19,459 nt of DNA from Roseobacter sp. GTDB lineage: Bacteria; Pseudomonadota; Alphaproteobacteria; Rhodobacterales; Rhodobacteraceae. Position 1 is the stretch's first letter. The number at the start of each line of letters is the position of its first letter. Below are positions 7,564-14,440 of this stretch, in pieces. The stretch covers positions 1-19,459 of the forward strand of contig JAGXHB010000192.1 in NCBI GenBank assembly GCA_024636425.1. Reading direction: 5' to 3'. The notes under the pieces are model-generated. The model saw only the letters and a list, made by a program, of their open reading frames with translations. It was not told where the DNA came from and ran no database searches. Both the position numbers and the translations under genes were made by a program.

Positions 7564-7617
7564 TTGGAAAGCCCCCTCGCGCCGCCCTATATACCATTCA
7601 GCTTACCGAGGGGGCTT
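7564..7617 (+). promoter_or_regulatory. folE2 promoter region with 11-bp inverted repeat over the ribosome binding site
   Basis: AAGCCCCCTCG (7569-7579) and CGAGGGGGCTT (7607-7617) are perfect inverted repeats separated by 27 bases. The right arm contains the GAGGGG that serves as the folE2 Shine-Dalgarno, five bases or so before the ATG at 7622. A possible promoter lies inside: TTGGAA (7564-7569) and TATATA (7588-7593), 18 bases apart. If that promoter is real the left arm is not transcribed and the repeat would act as DNA; if transcription starts further up, for instance from metZ, the repeat would hide the ribosome binding site in RNA. No Zur-type box was seen. Confidence 0.5.
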
Positions 7618-7621
7618 ATCG

Positions 7622-8716
7622 ATGAATGTTATCGCACCTGTGACCGCTGCACCTGACCGCGACGCCGCTGTCTCTGCACTCGAGACGTTGCGCGCTTGGG
7701 CAGATGCTGCACAACCGTCAGAGATTGACGCGCTTGATCCATCGCTGGCCCGTTTGCTGAAGACGGCGGATGCCTATCCCGATTTCAATCGGGTCTATCC
7801 CGAAGATTTTGCGGTTGGCGATAATTACAAGGCGACGTTGCCCGATCTGCAAAACGGCCCGTCGAGCCTGATCAAGGGGGCCAGACAGCAGATCCAGCAT
7901 GTCGGCATTTCAAACTTCCGTCTGCCAATACGCTTTCACACCCGCGAAAACGGTGATCTGACGCTCGAAACGTCTGTCACCGGCTCGGTCAGCCTTGAGG
8001 CGGACAAGAAGGGCATCAACATGTCCCGGATCATGCGCAGCTTCTACAAGCACGGCGATTCGACCTTCAGCTTCGAGGTGATGGCGGCGGCGCTGGATGA
8101 CTACAAGGCCGATCTTGAAAGCTGCGATGCGCGAATCCAGATGCGTTTTTCGTTCCCCATGAAGATCGAAAGCCTGCGGTCGGGTCTGGTGGGGTATCAG
8201 TACTATGATATTGCGCTAGAGCTGGTCGACGTGAATGGCCAACGTAAGAAAATCATGCATCTTGACTATGTTTACTCCTCTACCTGTCCCTGTTCGCTCG
8301 AACTTTCCGAACATGCGCGGGAGACGAGGGGACAACTGGCCACCCCGCATTCGCAACGCTCTGTCGCGCGGATATCGGTTGATGTGGATTGCAACGCGGA
8401 CGTGCTGTGGTTCGAGGATCTGATCGAAGCTGCCCGCCGTGCGGTGCCGACCGAGACGCAAGTGATGGTCAAGCGAGAGGATGAACAGGCTTTTGCCGAA
8501 CTCAACGCTGCAAACCCGATCTTTGTGGAAGACGCGGCGAGGCTTTTTTGCGAGCAACTCCAGGCTGACCCCCGGATCGGCGATTTCCGCGTCGTGGCCA
8601 GCCATCAGGAAAGCCTGCACAGCCATGACGCCATCAGTATTCTGACCCAAGGCGAAACCTTCGCCGCGCAAAGCATTGATCCCAAGCTGTTCAGTACGTT
8701 GTTTCACGTCGGATAA
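7622..8716 (+). CDS. folE2: GTP cyclohydrolase FolE2 (type IB)
   Basis: A 364-residue enzyme that converts GTP to 7,8-dihydroneopterin triphosphate, the first step of folate (and queuosine-type) pterin synthesis. The FolE2 family marks are GISNFRLPI near residue 95, KKGINMSRIMRSFY at 129-142, YSSTCPCSLELSEHA with metal-binding and catalytic Cys222/Cys224 region, and ATPHSQRS at 240-247. FolE2 enzymes differ from zinc-only FolE in accepting other metals, and in many bacteria the gene is induced in zinc shortage; no Zur site is visible here. The ATG at 7622 is preceded by GAGGGG, itself in an inverted repeat. An upstream extension of the frame to 7553 was rejected as it covers that leader. A strong terminator follows. 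Confidence 0.95.
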   Translation: MNVIAPVTAAPDRDAAVSALETLRAWADAAQPSEIDALDPSLARLLKTADAYPDFNRVYPEDFAVGDNYKATLPDLQNGPSSLIKGARQQIQHVGISNFRLPIRFHTRENGDLTLETSVTGSVSLEADKKGINMSRIMRSFYKHGDSTFSFEVMAAALDDYKADLESCDARIQMRFSFPMKIESLRSGLVGYQYYDIALELVDVNGQRKKIMHLDYVYSSTCPCSLELSEHARETRGQLATPHSQRSVARISVDVDCNADVLWFEDLIEAARRAVPTETQVMVKREDEQAFAELNAANPIFVEDAARLFCEQLQADPRIGDFRVVASHQESLHSHDAISILTQGETFAAQSIDPKLFSTLFHVG

Positions 8717-8742
8717 TTTCGAACCTCCGCACAAAGTTTTCA

Positions 8743-8769
8743 GGCCGCACAGTTTCTGTGCGGCCTTTT
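8743..8769 (+). terminator. Intrinsic terminator of folE2
   Basis: A perfect 10-bp stem GGCCGCACAG (8743-8752) and CTGTGCGGCC (8756-8765) with a TTT loop is followed by TTTT at 8766-8769. It stands 27 bases after the folE2 stop and points the same way. Confidence 0.9.
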
Positions 8770-8800
8770 GCGTTCCACGCACAATCTGGCGTCAGAGTTA

Positions 8801-8837
8801 TGCTGCGATGCAGCAAAGTCGGGATGCTGCTATGCAG
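8801..8837. promoter_or_regulatory. Two tandem CTGC-N3-GCAG boxes, PhaR-like operator
   Basis: A 14-base unit occurs twice with one mismatch: ATGCTGCgATGCAG at 8800-8813 and ATGCTGCtATGCAG at 8824-8837. Each is an inverted repeat CTGC-N3-GCAG; the first extends to TGCTGC/GCAGCA. CTGC-N3/4-GCAG is the site described for PhaR, the polyhydroxyalkanoate regulator of Rhodobacter and Paracoccus. The pair lies 94-131 bases before the DUF1127 start, after the folE2 terminator, so it should serve that gene. A weak TAAATT at 8869-8874 could be its -10. Binding by PhaR is an inference from the motif. Confidence 0.6.
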
Positions 8838-8930
8838 AAAAAGCGGTTCTCATTTCGCTGGAACAGCGTAAATTATGCAACAAGGGAGACAACAAGGCAG
8901 CGATGCCTAGACAGAATTTGAGGTTCAGCA

Positions 8931-9167
8931 ATGGCTTACAACAGTACCTTCACACCTTCCCTGGCTGGATACGGCAAATCCGCGCTGCACGGGATCGGCG
9001 ATTTCTTCGCGATGATCGGCAGAGCTATGGTCGCCGCCGGAAACAATGACAGCCGCCTGAGAAAAGTCACAGCGCTGCAGGCGAAAACAGATGCCGAGCT
9101 GAATGCGATGGGCATCAAGCGCGACGACATCGTGCATCACGTTTTCCGCGATCTCTACTATATCTGA
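8931..9167 (+). CDS. DUF1127 domain small protein
   Basis: A 78-residue basic protein. Residues 22-73 show the DUF1127 pattern: an amphipathic helix (GIGDFFAMIGRAMVAAG), then a LxALQAKTDAELNAMGIKRDDI stretch, seen here as LQAKTDAELNAMGI and KRDDIVHHVFRD. Small DUF1127 proteins are common in alphaproteobacteria, where some bind RNA or act on phosphate and stress control; the job of this one is unknown. TGAGG at 8918-8922 fits as ribosome binding site for the ATG at 8931. The gene stands alone, between the folE2 terminator and its own terminator at 9199-9231, and has tandem PhaR-like boxes upstream. Confidence 0.85.
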   Translation: MAYNSTFTPSLAGYGKSALHGIGDFFAMIGRAMVAAGNNDSRLRKVTALQAKTDAELNAMGIKRDDIVHHVFRDLYYI

Positions 9168-9198
9168 CGGCCTTCGGACCGTCCTTGTCCTGGAACGC

Positions 9199-9231
9199 AA
9201 CGGCCCGGCTTGAAAAAGCGCGGGCCGTTTT
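9199..9231 (+). terminator. Intrinsic terminator of the DUF1127 gene
   Basis: AACGGCCCG-GCTT (9199-9211) pairs with AAGC-(G bulge)-CGGGCCGTT (9216-9229) around a GAAA tetraloop, and TTTT stands at 9228-9231. A smaller hairpin, GACGG/CCGTC at 9166-9183 with a cTTCGg loop, lies just before it and overlaps the stop codon. Confidence 0.88.
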
Positions 9232-9291
9232 GTGTGTCGGGGGTAGGGCAGATCCTTGACACCGGCTTGCGGGCGCGCCAACGCTTCGCGC

Positions 9292-10740
9292 ATGTTGGAT
9301 ATGCGCCCCGTGGGATATGTAATCGGTCTGCTGATCGCGATGCTTGGCATCGCGATGATCGTGCCGATGCTGATGGATATTGCCGAGGGCCGGGGCCATT
9401 GGGTGGTCTTTGTCCAATCCGCGTCGATCACGACGCTGGCGGGCGGTTTGATCGCGCTGTCTTGCTCCAATGGCGTCAAGGAAGGGCTGACGATCCAGCA
9501 GACTTTCCTGTTGACCACCAGCGTCTGGGTGATGCTGCCGCTGTTTGGCGCACTGCCGTTCATACTGGGGGCCACCGAAGCGCGCTTTGTCGATGCGGTG
9601 TTCGAGGCGATGTCGGGCATGACGACCACCGGGTCCACCGTCTTTACCGGGCTGGATGATCTGCCCAAGGGATTGCTGCTTTGGCGGGGCATCTTGCAAT
9701 GGCTGGGTGGAATCGGGATCGTCATCGTGGCCATGGTCTTTCTGCCCGAACTGCGCGTCGGGGGCATGCAGATCTTCAAGTCCGAAGCCTTTGACACCTT
9801 TGGCAAGATCCTGCCGCGCGCAGGTCAGATCGCCAGCCAGATTTCCGTGATCTATGTCTGGCTGACCTTCGCCTGTGCACTGACCTATCTGACCTTGGGC
9901 ATGAATATATTTGACGCGACCGTGCATGCGTTGACCACGGTCAGCACCGGCGGTTTCTCAAACTATGATGCGTCCTTCGGGATGTTCCAGGGCAGTCCGG
10001 AATATGCCGCGTCACTGTTCATGATCCTCGCAGCACTTCCTTTTGTGCGATATGTGCAGCTGCTGAACGGCAATGCGCTGGCGTTGCATCGCGATCCGCA
10101 GGTGCGCGGTTTCATGACAGTGATAGCCGTTCTGGTGCTGCTTGTGTTCTTCTCGATCCAGTCGGTCTTTCCGCAACATTGGGAACAATCCATGCGCGAG
10201 GCGCTGTTCAACATCACCTCCATCATCTCGGGCACGGGCTATGCGTCGGTCGATTACATGACATGGGGGTCTTTTCCGGTCGCGCTGTTCTTTTTCACCG
10301 GACTGATCGGCGGCTGTGCCGGGTCGACCAGCTGTTCGATCAAGATTTTCCGCTACCAGCTTCTGTTCGCCTCCATCCGGGCGCAGTTGCAGCGGATCCG
10401 GTCGCCGCACGGGGTATTCACCCCGCGCTATGACGGTCGGCCGATCAGCGGTGATGTCATGATTTCGGTGATGTCGTTCTTCATGTTCTTCACCCTGACG
10501 CTGGGACTGGTTGCGGTAGCACTCAGTATGACGGGGCTTGATTTTGTCACCTCGATTTCAGGAGCAGGGGCGGCGTTGGCCAATATCGGGCCGGGCCTGG
10601 GCGACATCATCGGGCCTGCGGGTAACTACAGCACGCTGAACGACACCGCCAAATGGATACTCACGGGGGCCATGTTGGTGGGCCGGCTTGAGTTGATGGC
10701 GGTTTACGTCATCCTCACCTTCACGTTCTGGCGCGCCTAG
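9292..10740 (+). CDS. trkH: Potassium uptake channel subunit TrkH
   Basis: A 482-residue inner membrane protein of the TrkH/KtrB group that conducts K+ together with a cytosolic TrkA-type regulator, which is not in this window. The four selectivity-filter loops are all visible: MTTTGSTVF, TTVSTGGFSNYD, IISGTGYASVDY and LANIGPGLGD. GGCAGSTSCSIKIFRYQ before the third-fourth repeat junction is a further TrkH hallmark. Length is typical for the family. The start is uncertain: ATG 9292 (MLDMRPVGYVIG) was chosen over ATG 9301 and over a TTG at 9256 because the MxDxRPVGYVIG opening is usual, although no convincing Shine-Dalgarno stands before any of them. It follows the DUF1127 terminator, so it needs its own promoter, not identified. 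Confidence 0.94.
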   Translation: MLDMRPVGYVIGLLIAMLGIAMIVPMLMDIAEGRGHWVVFVQSASITTLAGGLIALSCSNGVKEGLTIQQTFLLTTSVWVMLPLFGALPFILGATEARFVDAVFEAMSGMTTTGSTVFTGLDDLPKGLLLWRGILQWLGGIGIVIVAMVFLPELRVGGMQIFKSEAFDTFGKILPRAGQIASQISVIYVWLTFACALTYLTLGMNIFDATVHALTTVSTGGFSNYDASFGMFQGSPEYAASLFMILAALPFVRYVQLLNGNALALHRDPQVRGFMTVIAVLVLLVFFSIQSVFPQHWEQSMREALFNITSIISGTGYASVDYMTWGSFPVALFFFTGLIGGCAGSTSCSIKIFRYQLLFASIRAQLQRIRSPHGVFTPRYDGRPISGDVMISVMSFFMFFTLTLGLVAVALSMTGLDFVTSISGAGAALANIGPGLGDIIGPAGNYSTLNDTAKWILTGAMLVGRLELMAVYVILTFTFWRA

Positions 10741-10854
10741 ATGTCAGACCTGCAAACCCGGCCCATTGCGGCAAAATCACCCCGATGGGGCAGGCCTGCG
10801 GCGACAGCGTAGACAGCCCGTTCCCGCCATCACGCGCAAACCGGCTGTTGCCTG

Positions 10855-10890
10855 TCTGGAACCGGAGTGCATGAGTATGCCGGTTCCAGA
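10855..10890. terminator. 11-bp hairpin between convergent genes, possible bidirectional terminator
   Basis: TCTGGAACCGG (10855-10865) and CCGGTTCCAGA (10880-10890) are perfect inverted repeats with a 14-base loop. The hairpin lies between the trkH stop (10740) and the stop of the opposing exported protein (10899). Neither side has a T run, so it may act as an mRNA 3' end or Rho-assisted stop and not as a classical terminator. The remaining bases between trkH and this hairpin show nothing recognisable. Confidence 0.5.
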
Positions 10891-10898
10891 GTTGATAT

Positions 10899-12737
10899 CT
10901 ATTCCCAGCAGCTGACCAGAACGGTCATGCCCTTGGCCTTTTCGCGCAGATCAAGCGGTCTGACCGCACCAGAGGTGTCAGACATGCTAAGCGTCACGCC
11001 CGACGCGCGGGCCACCTCGTCGATCTTTGAGGCTTCTACGGCAAAGCTGACGTCGTCGGGCAGTTGCTGTGCGCCGGTGGCCCGTGGCAGCAGCATCCCC
11101 AGCACCCGACCGTTGCCGTCAAACACCGGCCCGCCCGCGTCGCCGGGTTGAGAGGAAAGCGTGAGACGGGCGATGTCTTCTTCACCCTGAAGGCCGCGCA
11201 CATCGGCCAATGCCCCGAAGGTTACGGTCGCCGCCCCCAAAACGCCTTCGTAGGGAAAGCCACCAACGGCGATCTCTGATTGCAGGCGTGGCGGGGTGGT
11301 GTTGAAATCGGCAACTTCGATGGGGGCCAGACGGGTCTGCGGTTTCAGCAGCGCAATGCCGCTGGCCGCGTCGTTCACCACAAGATCCAGCGCCGTGTCA
11401 TCGTCCAGCGTCATGCGCGAACAGCTTTGCACGACCTCGCCTGTGGTGGCGACTGTGCCCTGATCATCCACGAAAAATCCCGACCGAGAGATCTTGGGCT
11501 TGCGGACCTGCAGCCCCGACACCAGGTCAATCGCCTGACTGTCGCCCCCACCGGCCGCTGCGTCCAGAACACCGGGCAGGCGGGTAAAGCTTTTTGTCAT
11601 CTCGGCAATCACCCGACGGCGGCGGTCCTCGTCACCGGCGGGCCATATCAGCGTGAACCCCTTGATCTGACCGTCTTCAAGATAGGCGCGCGTCTGGCTG
11701 ATGATCCGCCCGTTTTCACCGATCAGTTCGAACCTGTCCGACTTGCGTTCCCGCGGGCCGTCCTCGGGCACGATCTCAAGCGTCTGCATGATGTCATAAA
11801 GGCCGTACAATGTGTCCTGATCGCCTGCCTGACTGATCAGGATCACCCGCGCATTCAGATCGCCGGTTGCTTTGTAATGGGCAAAGGGCGGCTCGTACTT
11901 TTCGAAGCCGACGACCTCGGTGGGCAGGATCATCTCGATGCCTGCCTGTGCGTCGCGCACAAGCTCGAGCCCCAGACCCTCAAGCACGGCATTGTACTGC
12001 TTCAGCAAATCCTGGCGCTGCAGCGTCGTCAGAATGCCGGTCGCGTCGTAGGTGTTGGCACTTTGCCATTCCGCCATGGCGCTTCTTGTGCCGCGCCCGA
12101 AAGCGCCGTCGATGGTGCTGTTGTAAAACCCGGCCCATTGCAGCGCGATCTGCAACTGTTCCCGTTCTTCGCGGGTCAGTGCGCGTTCGCTTTGCCGCGC
12201 CTCCGCCGGGGTTTCGTCACGCACAGGCTCCGGCAGGAGCGGCTGCGTGGGCACGAGAACCGTTTCTGTCTGCTCGGTCTGCTCGGTCGCGGTGCCAGCA
12301 GGCGGCAAGGGTGTTTGCGTGATATCGGCTTCAGGTGCATCTTCCGTGGTCGCGGGCGGCTCGAGGGGGGCGTCAGGCGCGATCAGCGGAATATTCAGAA
12401 CATTGGCCCCGACGGGCCAGAACTGCTGCTGGAACCGGTCGGTAATCTGAATAAAGCTGTCACGCGGCACCAGCCCTTCGCGGCGATACCCGCGCAGCAG
12501 CAGCTCTGCATCCTCACGCACATAGGGGCCGACAGCGATCCCGTACCAGCCCCCTCCGAGGGAAAAGCCGTTCACATCCTCAAGCATGTCGGAATAAGCC
12601 CGCGCGCGTTCGGTCGCGGCAGCAAGGTTCGGCTGTGCCTCGACCTGGATCCAGACGACGTCGTCGGCAGCTTGTGCATGGAGGGGAACGGGAGACAGAA
12701 GAAGGGCTGCAAAAAGGGCCGCAAAAAGTCGGATCAT
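10899..12737 (-). CDS. Exported SPOR-like / peptidoglycan-binding / trypsin-like protein lacking the catalytic triad
   Basis: A 612-residue periplasmic protein. Residues 1-23 are a signal peptide ending LHAQA. Residues about 27-110 resemble a SPOR-type domain (WIQVEAQPN, WYGIAVGPY). A Pro/Glu/Thr-rich linker runs to about 185. Residues 195-247 form a PG_binding_1 domain (LQIALQWAGFYNSTIDGAFG, then TRSAMAEWQ). Residues about 415-585 have the shape of an HtrA/trypsin-like domain, but each triad position is changed: Glu434 in TTGEVV where His is expected, Gly460 in ASGIALLKP where Asp is expected, and Ala534 in GDAGGPVFD for the Ser of GDSGGP. It is therefore probably not a protease but a binding protein. 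The ATG at 12735-12737 gives the signal peptide. Transcribed divergently from glyQ. Confidence 0.85.
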   Translation of the reverse strand: MIRLFAALFAALLLSPVPLHAQAADDVVWIQVEAQPNLAAATERARAYSDMLEDVNGFSLGGGWYGIAVGPYVREDAELLLRGYRREGLVPRDSFIQITDRFQQQFWPVGANVLNIPLIAPDAPLEPPATTEDAPEADITQTPLPPAGTATEQTEQTETVLVPTQPLLPEPVRDETPAEARQSERALTREEREQLQIALQWAGFYNSTIDGAFGRGTRSAMAEWQSANTYDATGILTTLQRQDLLKQYNAVLEGLGLELVRDAQAGIEMILPTEVVGFEKYEPPFAHYKATGDLNARVILISQAGDQDTLYGLYDIMQTLEIVPEDGPRERKSDRFELIGENGRIISQTRAYLEDGQIKGFTLIWPAGDEDRRRRVIAEMTKSFTRLPGVLDAAAGGGDSQAIDLVSGLQVRKPKISRSGFFVDDQGTVATTGEVVQSCSRMTLDDDTALDLVVNDAASGIALLKPQTRLAPIEVADFNTTPPRLQSEIAVGGFPYEGVLGAATVTFGALADVRGLQGEEDIARLTLSSQPGDAGGPVFDGNGRVLGMLLPRATGAQQLPDDVSFAVEASKIDEVARASGVTLSMSDTSGAVRPLDLREKAKGMTVLVSCWE

Positions 12738-12836
12738 ATGGAAACTGCTCTCTTGAAAACGAAGTTTTATCAGATAAGCAGGAAACCGCGTGAAATGCCA
12801 TGCCTGATGCGCGTCGATTCATCACAAAGCGCCCCG

Positions 12837-12865
12837 TTGACCCTTGCGCGGCAGCGCCGTAGGAA
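12837..12865 (+). promoter_or_regulatory. Probable sigma-70 promoter of glyQ
   Basis: TTGACC at 12837-12842 and TAGGAA at 12860-12865 are 17 bases apart, which puts the start near 12872, about 23 bases before the glyQ ATG. The -10 is a weak match. No T-box or other leader structure is visible in the 157 bases between the divergent genes. Confidence 0.45.
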
Positions 12866-12894
12866 AGGCCCGCAGCAGCATAGGCAAAAGTCAC

Positions 12895-13833
12895 ATGTCC
12901 GACACCGTTCAGCGCCCCCGTTCGTTTCAGGAAATCATCCTGGCCCTGCAATCCTATTGGGCGCGTCAGGGCTGTGCGATTCTGCAACCTTACGACATGG
13001 AAGTGGGCGCGGGCACCTTTCACCCCGCGACGACCTTGCGCGCACTGGGGACAAACCCCTGGGCTGCCGCCTATGTGCAGCCCTCGCGCCGTCCGACAGA
13101 CGGGCGCTATGGCGAAAACCCCAACCGCTTGCAGCATTATTACCAGTATCAGGTGCTGATCAAACCCAGCCCCGCCAATATGCAGGAACTGTATCTCGGG
13201 TCTCTCGCCGCCATTGGCATCGACATGGCGCTGCACGACATCCGCTTTGTCGAGGACGACTGGGAAAGCCCCACCTTGGGGGCCTGGGGGCTGGGCTGGG
13301 AAGTCTGGTGCGACGGGATGGAAGTCTCGCAATTTACGTATTTCCAGCAGGTTGGCGGGCATGATTGCCATCCTGTGTCGGGCGAGCTGACCTATGGCCT
13401 TGAGCGTCTGGCGATGTATGTGCTGGGCGTCGATCACGTGATGGAGATGCCGTTTAACGATCCCGATGCGCCGATCCCGCTGAGCTATGGCGATATATTC
13501 AAGCAGACCGAGGAAGAATATGCCCGCTGGAACTTTGACGTGGCCAACACGGATGTGTTGCTGGACCATTTCGTCGAGGCTGAGAACGAATGTAAGGCGA
13601 TCCTCGCGCAGGACGCACAAGACCCCAAGACCGGCAAGCGCATCGTGATGGCGCACCCGGCCTATGATCAATGCATCAAGGCCAGCCACATCTTCAACCT
13701 GCTGGATGCCCGCGGTGTGATCTCGGTAACGGAACGGCAGGCCTATATCGGGCGCGTGCGCACTCTGGCCAAGGCCTGTGCGGATGCGTTTGTACAAACC
13801 CGCGCAGGCGGCTGGTCAGAGGATGCAGCATGA
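12895..13833 (+). CDS. glyQ: Glycyl-tRNA synthetase alpha subunit GlyQ
   Basis: A 312-residue class II aminoacyl-tRNA synthetase subunit, the catalytic half of the bacterial alpha2beta2 glycyl-tRNA synthetase. Diagnostic segments are SFQEIILALQSYWARQGCAI, LQPYDMEVGAGTFHPAT, RRPTDGRYGENPNRLQHYYQ (seen here as RPTDGRYGENPNRLQHYYQY), QVLIKPSP and WEVWCDGMEVSQFTYFQQ. Nearly the whole protein matches the family from the opening FQEII to the C-terminal helices, and the length is typical. The ATG at 12895 starts MSDTVQRPRSF; the frame remains open for 17 codons upstream but that covers the promoter. The TGA at 13831-13833 overlaps the ATG of the next gene, so translation of the two is probably coupled. 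Confidence 0.97.
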   Translation: MSDTVQRPRSFQEIILALQSYWARQGCAILQPYDMEVGAGTFHPATTLRALGTNPWAAAYVQPSRRPTDGRYGENPNRLQHYYQYQVLIKPSPANMQELYLGSLAAIGIDMALHDIRFVEDDWESPTLGAWGLGWEVWCDGMEVSQFTYFQQVGGHDCHPVSGELTYGLERLAMYVLGVDHVMEMPFNDPDAPIPLSYGDIFKQTEEEYARWNFDVANTDVLLDHFVEAENECKAILAQDAQDPKTGKRIVMAHPAYDQCIKASHIFNLLDARGVISVTERQAYIGRVRTLAKACADAFVQTRAGGWSEDAA

Positions 13834-14348
13834 ATGGCAAGATCGTCGGAGCCGTCATCTTGATCGTGGCGGCCATTGCGGGCATCACGCTCTATTATCT
13901 TCAGGTTTATGGCTATTACCGCGAGGTACCTCTCCCCGAGCAGGGAGTCGAGCTTGTCTCGCTCTCTACCAATGCGCCCGAGCCGATCCTGACCGATAAC
14001 TTCCTCGCGATTGATGCCGACAGCTCTCCGATCCGCTACCGCGCCTGTTTCGAGACGACATTGAGCCTTGCGATGCTGTCCGAGACCTATGTTCTCATGC
14101 CGGGGATCGAGCCGCGCAATGCGCCCGGCTGGTTTGATTGCTTTGACGCAAACGAGATCGGGCAAGCGCTGGACGACGGCAGCGCGCTGACGTTTCTGAG
14201 CCAGAAGAACATCCAGTATGGGGTGGACCGGATCGTCGCGATCACAGCGGACGGACGCGGCTATATCTGGCACGAGCTGAACGATTGTGGTGAAAAATCC
14301 TATGATGGCACGGTCGTGGGCGAAGCCTGCCCCGAGCCCACCGAGTGA
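13830..14348 (+). CDS. DUF6446-like membrane-anchored protein
   Basis: A 172-residue protein of unknown function. It starts with a single membrane segment (KIVGAVILIVAAIAGITLYYL, about residues 4-24), followed by a soluble domain that should lie in the periplasm, with four or five Cys and an acidic character. It matches my recollection of the DUF6446 family, found between glyQ and glyS in Rhodobacterales; this is recall, not a search. Its ATG overlaps the glyQ stop as ATGA (13830-13833), a sign of translational coupling. The longer frame from 13671 is glyQ read in another phase. A role in glycine charging is not shown by anything in the protein; the linkage may simply be operon inheritance. 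Confidence 0.78.
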   Translation: MNGKIVGAVILIVAAIAGITLYYLQVYGYYREVPLPEQGVELVSLSTNAPEPILTDNFLAIDADSSPIRYRACFETTLSLAMLSETYVLMPGIEPRNAPGWFDCFDANEIGQALDDGSALTFLSQKNIQYGVDRIVAITADGRGYIWHELNDCGEKSYDGTVVGEACPEPTE

Positions 14349-14440
14349 GCCCCTGCGTCTCTGGCTCTTAAATATTCTCGCGCGAAGCGCATAAAATCTC
14401 TGGCCGCACGTCCCCAAGGCCCCCGAAAGGTACCGACCCC

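Noticed and set aside
7526..7621. Zur operator before folE2
   Set aside because: FolE2 genes are often zinc-controlled, but no GTTATNNNATAAC-like palindrome was found; the only repeat is the C/G-rich one.
9166..9231. CcsR-like small RNAs after the DUF1127 gene, as in Rhodobacter sphaeroides
   Set aside because: Two hairpins are present, but neither loop carries the CCUCC-type motif of those RNAs, and the second is a plain terminator.
12738..12894. T-box or amino-acid responsive leader before glyQ
   Set aside because: No stem with a specifier loop and no terminator is visible; the probable start site leaves a leader of only about 23 bases.
11280..13364. Very long open frame on the + strand (694 codons)
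   Set aside because: It is antisense to the exported pseudo-protease and runs into glyQ in another phase. The protein shows no domain, is rich in Arg, His, Gln and Pro, and is explained by high third-position GC.
14349..14440. Promoter or terminator between the DUF6446-like gene and glyS
   Set aside because: There is a short GCGC-GAA-GCGC hairpin (14380-14390) in an AT-rich context, but no T tract and no clear -35/-10 pair, so no feature is called.
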